A stretch of 64,000 nucleotides of DNA from Chrysopilus asiliformis. Lineage: Eukaryota > Arthropoda > Insecta > Diptera > Rhagionidae. Of this stretch, positions 10,193 to 18,906 are shown piece after piece. Position 1 is the first letter of the stretch. Each line of letters begins with the position of its first letter. Made by a program: the position numbers and the translations under genes. The stretch spans positions 82,088,148 to 82,152,147 of the forward strand of contig OZ035960.1 in NCBI GenBank assembly GCA_964034945.1, written 5' to 3'. The notes below the pieces were generated by a model. It was given only the letters and a program-made list of their open reading frames with translations. It searched no databases and was not told the origin of the DNA.

Positions 10193-13100
10193 TTAATCTT
10201 GTTTAATATTTGTTTTATGAATTCTTTTGCCGCTGTACGTTGTTACTGTGACTCTGTGATCATCCTTGACTATTTCTTTGGAAAATTTCTGGTTTAATTT
10301 CCCTTTCCTTCCAGGGGCTTTTATGTAGATAACATCGCCTGTGTTATATTTTTTTGGATTCTGACGTTTTTTGTTTTCGTAATTGAGTCGTTGTTGTTGA
10401 ATTCGTTCAATTAAATGTTTGGTTTTTGTATTTGCTTGTTCTCGTGCGGTTTGTAATTCTTCCAGGGTTTTAGATGGGATTCTACCATAAAATATGGTAG
10501 CCGGAGTCTCCTTGACAGTGCTATGAATAGAATTATTATAACGGTCGGTTGCTATTAGTGCTAATTCATTTATAGACAAAGATCTGTGTTGCTTTTGTAG
10601 ACATCTTATTATTTCCTGAATTGTGGAGTGTACTCTTTCCACTTGTCCATTTACTTCGCTACGAGAGGATGGTGTCAAATATATTTCTACTCCTATATTT
10701 TGTAAAAATTCTGTTATTATTGGTGTTGTGAAAGCCTTATCTCTGTCCATTACTAATAATTTCGGAGTCGTGTAGTAATGTATTAATTCCAATATTTTTT
10801 CCTTAAGATGTAATGATGATTTATTTTCTATAGGAAATAGTTTGGTGAATTTAGAAAATTTATCTAATGATGTTAGGAATAATTTTCCATCGAGTTCCAT
10901 AATGTCAATATGGATAATTTCGGTTGGATATTGCGGAATTGGTGTGGGTTGCAATTGGTTACGAGAGGGATGTCTATCGTATTTGTTTTCTTTACAGATG
11001 TTACAGTTTGCTATAATTTCTCTGATTTTTGAGGCCATTTTAGGGAAATAATATTGTTGAAGTAGTTTTTCCTTATTTTCTTCAGCTCTTCTGTGTGCTA
11101 GCCTGTGTTCTTTTAGAATGGTTTCCAAAATTTGTTCCTCATCAATAAGGTCCGTAACCACTTTTTGTGTGAACCTAATTTTCAAATTTCTTCCAAAATG
11201 TTCCTTATATATGTCTTGAATAAGTTGCATTATATGTTCTGGGGCTTTAAGTCCGTTGATGACATCTGATCTCATTTCAGTTTTGAGTATTTGTTTTATA
11301 GAATCTTCTTTGAGTTGAATCTTTGTGATGGTCTTCCTATGATATCCGGGATGTGGTAATTCGTAGGCACGTTGTTCCTCTTCTCCTTCTTGAAGGATTA
11401 CTTGATTTTTGAAAACGTTAATAGGGGATTCGGTACAAATGATGAGATCTGTTGAATCTTCCTCTGCACTGTGTTGAGTGGATGTAGAAGCATTACATTC
11501 GCTGATGTTCATCCTAGATAAAGCGTCGGCTACTACATTTGCTTTACCTGGTCTGTAGACAATTTCGTAATTATATTCTTCGAGTCTTGCCTTCCATCTT
11601 TTGAGTTTTGCATTGTTGTTTTTATTGCTAAGAGCAAATGTTAAAGGTTGGTGGTCAGTGAGAATTTTTAATTTTTTTGCTCCATACAAATAATTTCTAA
11701 GATTTTCTAGGGCCCAAATGATTGCAAGCATTTCCTTTTCGTTTGTGGCATAATTTTGTTCGGTAGTATTCAGACTTCTGGAAATGTACGTAATTGGTTT
11801 GTCCTTTCCAATTTCTCCTTGAGATAGGACGGCTCCTAATGCATAATTAGATGCGTCGGTTGTTAGAATAAATGGTTTTTCGAAATCTGGGAAAATGAGT
11901 AATTCCGATGAGGTCAAGTGGTCTTTTAATTTATTGAAAGCTTCTTTTTCTTCTTTATTAAATTTTATTGGAATCTTTGTTGATTGGGTTTTGCGTATTC
12001 TAGCCAATTCTCCACCTGTGAGTTTTGTAAGTGGTTTGGCGATTTTGGCAAAATCCTTAATAAATTTTCTATAATAGGAGGCTAATCCTAAAAATGATTT
12101 TAGCTCCTTTAAAGTTTTGGGTTCCTGTGTGTTTGTTATAGATTGTATTTTTTTAGGATCTGCTTTAATTCCTTGGCTTGAAATTATGAAGCCTAAGAAT
12201 TCTGTTTCTGTCTTAAGAAATTCTGTTTTATCCAGGTTAACTTTTAGATTGGCTTTGCTTAGTTTTGAAAATATTACCCTTAGGTCTTCGAAATGTTGTT
12301 CGATTGTTTCGCTGTATACAACTATATCGTCTATATATACATGACAGCGTTTTCCGATTTCTTCTTTTAGTACGTCATCAATCATTCGTTGGAATTCCGA
12401 TGGGGCGTTTTTGAGGCCAAACGGTAATCTCAAAAATTCGTACTTTCCGTTTAACGTTGAAAATGCGGTTTTTTCAATGTCTTCTTCTTCCATTCGTATC
12501 TGATGAAATCCGGAAGTTAGATCTATTGTTGTGAAATACTTGGCCTTTCCCAAGTTCGCTAGAGTGCATGTAATATCAGGTATGGGATATTTGTCAGAGA
12601 TTGTGACATTATTTAGTTTTTTGTAATCAATGACCATTCTGTATTTCTTTTCGCCTGATGCATCCAATTTTTTTGGTACTACCCATATTGGTGCGTTATA
12701 GGGTGATCTTGAAGGTCTTATTACGTTGTCTTCAAGTAGTTTTTTGATCTGTTTATCAACTTCTTTTCTCATGTTGAATGGGTATGGATAAGTCTTTGCA
12801 TAAATTGGTGAATTAGTACTTGTTCTAATTCTTGCTTTTATATTAGTGACTGCTGTTATCTTGTCGTTGGGTTTAGAAAACAATGGTCTAAATTCCCTGA
12901 TTAGTTTGTTTAGATCATCCTGCTGGTTTTTAGGGAGGTGGTTATTTCTGATATTGATGTGATTTACATCGAATGACTTTTTCATCTGTAAGGGGATTTC
13001 GATTCCTGGGTGAATTTTTAAAATGGATTTACCTCTGTCAATAACTGCTTTTAGTTGTCTTAATGTATCGTCGCCTATAATTCCGTCGAAAGATGTTAGA

Positions 13101-13395
13101 GATGGTAGCAAATAGAATTTTACTGGAATTCTATTTCCGTATTTTGAGAATATTCTTCCCGTGGCTGATTGTTCTATTTTTATTTTTCCTCCAACAGAGT
13201 TTATGAAGAATGGTTTTTTAACGGGTTTGGGGTTTGATACGTGTTTTGGGGAAATGAAGTTTTTGTTGGCTCCGGTGTCTATTAGGAGTTTGAGGAATTT
13301 TCCATCCGATATTTCGTATGCTAAGTAGGGTGTTGCACTAAGTCTGCTTGGCAAAAATTTAATTCTGGCTCCAGATCGAAGTCTTCGCAGCACAA
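10193..13395 (-). CDS. pol: V1 Pol polyprotein (protease, RT, RNase H, integrase)
   Basis: About 1066 codons in the -1 frame relative to gag, overlapping it by about 70 bases. This fits translation by -1 frameshifting, since no ATG opens the frame. In order: protease (LIDTGANKNF, residue about 37), RT with LPFGLKNAPSEFQ and YIDDIVVYS (about 350), and RNase H (TTDASNYALGAVLSQ, then TDHQPL). Integrase follows with an HHCC finger (HRLAH ... CNIC) and DDE residues (HIDIMEL, MDRDKAF, NGQVERVH). It ends in a C-terminal GDVIYIKAPG domain. All catalytic residues I can check are present. Together these enzymes copy the RNA genome and integrate the cDNA. Confidence 0.93.
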
Positions 13396-14661
13396 TTCGT
13401 ATGGATCTTCATAAGCTTCGTTGCTTGTATCTTCATATGATTCCTCAGCAGGTTCCGTATTGGTGTGGTACATACGTTGTTGAGGTTGTGCATTTGGCAG
13501 GTTACCAAATGGTAAAGGTTTCCTGAACGGTTGAGGATTAATCTGTGGTCTATTCATGTAATTGACCTGTTTACTTTGTGTGCTTTTATCCACATCCATT
13601 GGCTCTGGTTTATTTTGTTGGTTATATCGGGGATAAATAGGTGGTTTATGTTGAATGTTATATGGTTTATTATATTGATTAACTTGAGGATATATTTGGG
13701 GTTTGTATTGAGCGTTATACAATGTATTGCGCTGTTGTGTCGTAAGTTGAGGTGGGTTAAAGTTTCTGGGCATTGGCGTTGGTGGTTGTGAATATCGCTT
13801 TGGGGGTAATGTTGGTGGTGTAAGAGCATTATGCGGTACTACAATTGAATTTGTTTGATTATTTTTATTGAGAAAATTGGTTGCCCTATAATTCATGTTT
13901 TGTATTTCCAGACATGAAGAATATGCTTCTGGAAGTGATCTGGGTGATTTGATTGCAATAAGTTTAGACAATTCTCCGTTCAGACCTCTTATAAATGTAT
14001 CGAGAGCTCTGTTACGGTGTCCTTCTATTATTGTGGATTGTGTTTCAATACTGAAACATTCTGTCTGGACTTTGTTAATAATTAGGGTAAGATGATGATT
14101 GACTTCTCCAAAGAATTCATCAATCGATTTCTTTCCTTGGTGGAGTGAGTACAATTGATACTCAAGGGTTCTAATATCGCGTTTGTCTGCGTAGTGCAAT
14201 GACAAACATCTTTTGATTGCTATCCAGTTTTCATCTGGAGTATTGTATGCAATTAAGGCTGTGTCAGCCTCATCAACTATCTTTTGACGTATTGAGCGAA
14301 TTATTGCTCTATAGAGGGGTTTGTTTCTTATGATTTTGTAGTCGTCCAAGACGCTTTCCACGGATTTTATCCATGAAGAATATGTTGTAGGGTTACCATT
14401 AAAGGACTTAATTTCCTTTACGGGGTCTGGTATTTTTGTTTGCTGGGATAATTCATCTTCAGTTGTGGGTTTTACTAATGGTGGTTCAATATTTATTTGA
14501 GGGGGTTGGGCAATTGTTAGTAGGGTTTGTTGAGTTTCTGATTTAAATTCATCAAACTGGATTTGGATTTTATTCGTTTGATTAATTTGTGCATTTAAGG
14601 CACCTGTTAAATTTAAAATTTCTGCCCTAACAAGGTCCATGGCTTCTTGAATAGTAGTCAT
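13321..14661 (-). CDS. gag: V1 Gag
   Basis: An ORF of 446 codons with ATG at 14661. The N-terminal third has heptad-like Leu/Ile spacing. The capsid-like middle (about residues 100-240) resembles gypsy Gag (SWIKSVESVLDDYK, FIRGLNGELSKLI). The C-terminal half is rich in Pro, Gln, Asn and Tyr, with an acidic end. No CCHC knuckle is present, as in several errantiviruses. It forms the particle shell. The end overlaps pol by about 70 bases at the presumed frameshift site. Confidence 0.9.
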   Translation of the reverse strand: MTTIQEAMDLVRAEILNLTGALNAQINQTNKIQIQFDEFKSETQQTLLTIAQPPQINIEPPLVKPTTEDELSQQTKIPDPVKEIKSFNGNPTTYSSWIKSVESVLDDYKIIRNKPLYRAIIRSIRQKIVDEADTALIAYNTPDENWIAIKRCLSLHYADKRDIRTLEYQLYSLHQGKKSIDEFFGEVNHHLTLIINKVQTECFSIETQSTIIEGHRNRALDTFIRGLNGELSKLIAIKSPRSLPEAYSSCLEIQNMNYRATNFLNKNNQTNSIVVPHNALTPPTLPPKRYSQPPTPMPRNFNPPQLTTQQRNTLYNAQYKPQIYPQVNQYNKPYNIQHKPPIYPRYNQQNKPEPMDVDKSTQSKQVNYMNRPQINPQPFRKPLPFGNLPNAQPQQRMYHTNTEPAEESYEDTSNEAYEDPYELCCEDFDLEPELNFCQADLVQHPT

Positions 14662-14669
14662 TTTATAAA

Positions 14670-14792
14670 TTTTTATACTTTGACTTGAGTTTTACTAAGT
14701 AAATTTGTTTAGGACCTGACTTCGAGTACTTCACGTTTTTACTTGACTTCGCGTTTTCACTTGACTTCGCGTTTCACTTGACTTTGAGTTTT
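14670..14792. repeat. Short tandem repeats in the V1 leader
   Basis: Four to five imperfect units of about 17-19 bp with consensus CACTTGACTTCGCGTTTT on the plus strand, just upstream of gag on the element strand. Confidence 0.75.
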
Positions 14793-15401
14793 TTTTTTAA
14801 TCAATGGGATCATTAAAACGAGATTTCATGATTTATTCAAATTAATTTTTGATAATAGTGTAACACCTTTCAATTTACACGTTAGATAATTTGTATTGGT
14901 TTTTTTCTTATAAATCTATGATAACTTTTTCAATATTTGTGATTGGTTCAAATTTTAAAATATTTTTCCATTGTATAAAAAATTTTCACTTTACTTATTT
15001 GAATATTTCAATGTTGTTGATTGATATTTAATTTGTAAAATATTTTTGTTGAATAATGAAAGTTATTTGACTTACAAAATAATTGTTGGGATCCTCATAC
15101 TGTTGATGATTCTGGATTCCGAGTGATAGACACTATATGTTGAGTGATATAATTCCTTGAAGTTGATGATGTTGATGTAGGACGAGTTGCTCCTTTTTAG
15201 ATTGAGGCGTTAAAATTGTCCGTATCCTACTGGGGCTCGTTCACTGCACACATTCACCATCAGTACACTGCTATTTAGATCAATATCTCCGTGATCTGCT
15301 GCCGTGCGAATGCACTTGTCCTTTTAACTATGGACAACTTCTTGATTTTGTCACTATTTCACTTTATGACAGGTTTTTTGCACTGATTCTGATGATTGAT
15401 G

Positions 15402-15520
15402 TTTCGTTTTTTTTTCGTGGCACTTGTTTTTAATTGTGGCACTTTTTATAGAAACAGTTAGTTGGTTTCGTTTTTTCGTGGCACTTGTTTTTAATTGTGG
15501 CACTTTTTATAGAAACTATT
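15402..15520. repeat. Direct duplication of about 60 bp in the V1 leader
   Basis: Two units, each containing CGTGGCACTTG then TTTTTAATTGTGGCAC and TTTATAGAAAC, lie head to tail near the primer-site end of the leader. They differ mainly in a T-run length. Confidence 0.8.
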
Positions 15521-15676
15521 AACTTTGATCGTGGATTATATATATTTTGATTTATAGATTTTATATATTTCATTTATTTTTCGATTCTTTGATTTTTATA
15601 ATTTTTCATTTATATTTTGTGGCTTGAATTGTAAATTCACGTTTTCATTTTATAGCACTTTTATTAAAAGACGCCG

Positions 15677-15692
15677 GTCCCTGCTCGGGCGC
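15677..15692 (-). other. V1 primer binding site
   Basis: On the minus strand GCGCCCGAGCAGGGAC starts two bases after the LTR end. The same 16 bases occur in the primer site of the unrelated element EG (22361-22376). They resemble a tRNA-Lys-type site; the tRNA was not confirmed. Confidence 0.65.
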
Positions 15693-15693
15693 T

Positions 15694-16092
15694 AGTTAAC
15701 TAATTTTGTAATTAGAACTTTAAAAAAATATATTTTAAGTGGACTACTTGTCCACTATGGAATAAAACAATATAAAACTTTATATTAACTTTATTATGAG
15801 CCCACGGCTGCGGAGTTTTAACCTTCAATATACAGAATGGATTAAGAACTAAAGAACTTTATCTTATTCTAGCTCCTTTTATAATTTTAGATAAGCTTAT
15901 ATGACTATTACAAGATTAGGATGTTTCATCCTATGATTCGATGTACATTATTTAGACAGGTGTCTGTGAATCATTATGATGCTTTGATATTTCTATGTTT
16001 ATATGATTGAGATTTTACTCATCGTTAGTCATTTACAGTTATATGACAAATCTATAGTCGTTTACAGTTATATGTCAAATCTATATTTAACT
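15694..16092 (-). repeat. V1 5' LTR
   Basis: 399 bp, identical by eye to 8300-8698. The flank at 16093-16096 is the second ATGT of the target duplication. Confidence 0.93.
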
Positions 16093-16105
16093 ATGTATAT
16101 ATGCA

Positions 16106-16483
16106 TCAAGGCCAGAAAATACAACTGGTGCGGCCATCATGATCTAAACCCGTGACGTCCATGCCCATTTTCTCGGCAAAATTCTCCAAATCCGAAATCG
16201 TCATTCCGTCTTCTAACATTGTCCCTTGGCGGAAGGTAAGCCGGGACCCAAGTGCCACTGCCACCGGAAACGGAAGAATCGGGACCGCGACGCTGACGGC
16301 TGCCTGAAGTCCATCCTTGTCAAAGCGCGGGATCAGGTCTAAGAGATCCTCCATCCAACGCAGAGCTCGGCGCTGATCTCCTACTGATGACACCAAAATG
16401 GCCGACCCAACAAGTTGGAAGACAATAGCCTCTTTGGCCAAAACCACAAAAGAATACTCGGAATTAGGACGGCAGAAATACAT
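16106..16483 (-). CDS. Antisense ORF A in E1, 125 aa, unknown family
   Basis: The ORF lies antisense to E1 between pol and env. It is visibly richer in G+C than its surroundings. The context is AAA-ATG, with a stop (TAG) two codons upstream, so this ATG is the likely start. A pyrimidine-rich stretch ending TTCAG (about 16494-16504 on -) suggests an upstream 5' exon. I do not recognise the protein. It aligns without gaps over residues 1-83 with the 127-aa antisense ORF at 33524-33907: shared VL at 14-15, E18, DL at 46-47, D55, FPVAV at 72-76, L78, T83. After a 3-residue offset a V-x-GL match follows, and both end in WP. No signal peptide or membrane segment is evident. A minus-strand AATAAA lies downstream across the V1 insertion (about 8244-8249). 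Function unknown. Confidence 0.65.
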   Translation of the reverse strand: MYFCRPNSEYSFVVLAKEAIVFQLVGSAILVSSVGDQRRALRWMEDLLDLIPRFDKDGLQAAVSVAVPILPFPVAVALGSRLTFRQGTMLEDGMTISDLENFAEKMGMDVTGLDHDGRTSCIFWP

Positions 16484-16506
16484 TTTCCACTAATCACTGA
16501 AGGTAA

Positions 16507-17001
16507 ATGAGAGTTACTGCAATGCGCGAATTATTTATAAGAAAGGAAAACCGCAAAACAAGCAATTCAGGCGTCTCCAAAAACACGTACCAATTAACGC
16601 ACATGAACCAACTAGCTCCAATCCATTTACAATCAGAACACATGTCTATAGGTGAAGTTGAAAAGGAAATCAACGACCTAACCTTAAATGAAAAATTGCA
16701 CCAATACCACGCGCACATTACCGCTCAATAGGTCTTATTCTCAATATTACTATTAATAGCCGTGATCTATCTAATTTACCGATGCAGAGAAGGGTTATGC
16801 AAACGAAATAAGAAAAATAAGAGGCAGAGAACCAAGTTAAATCCTATTCGCATTGCATTACCCGAAATTAATGTGACCAAACCACACGAATCTGAAAGTA
16901 AAAACATAGAAGAAATATTCTCATTAGGAACCGCCCAAGGTACCGACGATTGGACCTTCCAAAAGAAAAAGGGGTGGGAAAGTCTAGGTTTAAAATTCTG
17001 A
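16507..17001 (+). pseudogene. E1 env, C-terminal remnant
   Basis: Reading frame with a stop at 16729-16731. It encodes the end of an ectodomain with a Glu/Leu/His-rich stretch, then a hydrophobic membrane segment (about 16738-16785) followed by Cys-Arg and a long basic tail. This is the usual end of an errantiviral envelope. The N-terminal part, with the cleavage site and fusion region, is missing: antisense ORF A lies immediately upstream, where E3 still has most of env (34994-36639). A deletion of over 1 kb is inferred. Not functional. Confidence 0.7.
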
Positions 17002-17674
17002 AATCTATTACCGTCGAACCATAGACGTAATCAACTGGAAATTTCTATATAATAATGATAACTGATAGTAACTAGAAATTTTAATAATTGAAAATATAAT
17101 ATTATGATAGTAACTGGAAATTTTAATTGAAAAAAAAAAAAAAAAAAACATTTATAAGTATATTAAGTTTATATAAGCACAACAACAAAACAAAACCAAA
17201 ATGAACATAATACATAGGTTAAGATTTAGAAGAAGCACAACAACAAAACAAAACCAAAATGAACATAATATATAGGTTAAGATTTAGACAAAAATAGGTT
17301 TTTATTTAAAAATTTTCATGAGAAGACAAAACCGAAATACCTTGATATAAAATATTTTAAATTAAAAATTTTAGAAAGAGAAAAAAAATGGAGAAAAACT
17401 CTGAAAATCAAAACAAATAACTAAAAACCTGAAAAATATATGTTAAAATTACAAACGATGTAAAACACTATTTCGACTTAATAACAGAATCAAAACTCAA
17501 ACAGTTTCTCATAACATTATTAGTTTATTGACAGTTTAGTAAGTAAATTTGCTTGTACCCAGTGAAAAATTATTAAGGCATTTTTTGTTCACTGGGTAAT
17601 TTACATTTTTAAAGCCAAGTAATTTTGGTGACATTTCGAAAAATTACATTTTTCTTTCTTCAGGGGGTAAGGAA
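17002..17674 (+). other. E1 3' untranslated region
   Basis: Non-coding. It holds a 54-bp tandem duplication (about 17175-17292, unit containing GCACAACAACAAAACAAAAC) and a hairpin (17542-17604) with stem ACCCAGTGAA/TTCACTGGGT and outer stem GTAAATT/AATTTAC. A purine-rich stretch (AGGGGGTAAGGAA, 17662-17674) at the LTR edge serves as polypurine tract. Confidence 0.7.
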
Positions 17675-18248
17675 TGTGATGAATTGCATTTCAACTTTTC
17701 CAAACCGGATGCAATCCATCACTTGAGTTAAAGCAGAAGGTACAAAGTTCCAAATCAGAACATTGAACCATTCAATAAATTCAATAAAATTTCACAATCA
17801 AAAATTGCACAAGTGCACTCCGATCAATGTACTTTGTACCCATCATAAACCTTACATTTCATCATAATAATAATTCCGCCATACAAACCAATGAACCCCA
17901 AAAACGTACAAAATACACGACCTCATATTTCATAACAATTCGTCGATGTACAACTCAATAAACCCCAAACGTACAAAATACGTTTAGCGAAGGCACGCGA
18001 CAAACGCGATCCTATTTCACAACAATTGTATTGTTTTCATAACAATTGTATGTCGATCTTCACCAAGCCGGTAAAAATGCTGATTCTTCCAAATAATTCT
18101 GAGGGCTCACGACCAGAGCAAATACGAATTAAATGATTTCATAATTCACATCTGAATTGAAGTTTTTACCTATATTGCAATTACATACACAATGTAGGTT
18201 AATTAGGAAATTGTCTGAACGACAAAAAATTGAGCAGGTCAAGAAGCC

Positions 18249-18256
18249 TATAAAAG
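18249..18256 (+). promoter_or_regulatory. TATA box of E1 LTR
   Basis: TATAAAAG within GCCTATAAAAGAAGG. The same context occurs in both E5 LTR copies (45626-45633 and 53352-53359). Confidence 0.7.
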
Positions 18257-18526
18257 AAGGTGTTAAGGCCTGACTCGGGAGTTAGTTAATGAGCCAGTTA
18301 GGGAGTACGGTTTTTTGAGTTAGAGAAGTGAGTTGAAGTCGGGAGCTGCAGAGGAATCAAGGTTTAGAAAAAAGGAAAAAGTTTGTTTGAAGTTTAGAAA
18401 AAGTTTGTTTGAAGTTGAGTAGTTAAGAAATTGTTGTGTGTATAATAGTAAAAGAGGAACTTAACTAATAATATAACTTGTGTTAGAAATTTGTAAACAT
18501 AGTGTAAGCAGATTCAGTGTAATTAA

Positions 18527-18824
18527 CCCTTTCGGTACATGTTTTTTTCTGTGGGTTTTAAAAATACTCTGTATACAAATTAATGATTTTTAAGCTATTA
18601 GTATTCATTTAAAACAAAAAAAAAATTTAAAAAAAAAAATTAAAAATTTTAATTTTTTTCAAATACGTCCACTGTGGTCCAGCTTTTTACTCAAAAAATC
18701 AAAATTGGGTTACAAATGCACTTAAAGGTCCACTGAATGAGAATAGAGTGTTGAAAATAAATAAATAATAAGACAATTAAAATTTTTTAGCATGATGCCA
18801 TATGGCATCAAAATACCGAAAGGG
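18527..18824. mobile_element. 298-bp MITE with TTAA target duplication
   Basis: The 11-bp terminal inverted repeats CCCTTTCGGTA are exact and flanked on both sides by TTAA (18523-18526 and 18825-18828). The 5' LTR has the uninterrupted site with one TTAA. The interior is non-coding and AT-rich, with a palindrome GATGCCATATGGCATC near the right end. TTAA targeting and CCC-starting ends are typical of piggyBac-type elements, so a piggyBac transposase probably moved it. Confidence 0.9.
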
Positions 18825-18906
18825 TTAATAGAGGAGAATTATAATAAATCAATTGGCAGAATAACAACAACGTTTTTAAATTCACCCTAACAAAATAGGT
18901 GTCACA

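Larger units (their letters stand above)
14662..15693 (-). other. V1 leader (5' untranslated region)
   Basis: About 1 kb between 5' LTR and gag, non-coding and AT-rich. It contains two direct-repeat zones (14670-14792 and 15402-15520). In Drosophila gypsy this part carries an insulator built of repeats; whether anything similar holds here is unknown. Confidence 0.75.
8296..16096 (-). mobile_element. V1: complete env-bearing Ty3/gypsy (errantivirus-like) element
   Basis: Reading on the minus strand, two 399-bp LTRs (15694-16092 and 8300-8698) look identical base for base. They begin AGTTAA and end TTAACT. The 4-bp target duplication ATGT flanks the element (8296-8299 and 16093-16096). Between the LTRs are primer site, a leader of about 1 kb, gag, pol, env and a purine tract. 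All three frames are open. Identical LTRs and intact frames indicate a recent insertion that may still be competent. It landed in E1 between pol and the antisense ORF. Confidence 0.93.
17675..18906 (+). repeat. E1 3' LTR (complete, with MITE insertion)
   Basis: Begins TGTGATG and ends GTGTCACA, so the ends are inverted (TGTGA/TCACA). Without the insertion at 18527-18828 it is about 930 bp. It starts with a hairpin (GTGATGAATTGCAT paired with ATGCAATCCATCAC) that is conserved in the E5 LTR. TATAAAAG lies at 18249-18256. The last 331 bases match the truncated 5' LTR. It joins M2 integrase directly at 18907. Confidence 0.9.
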
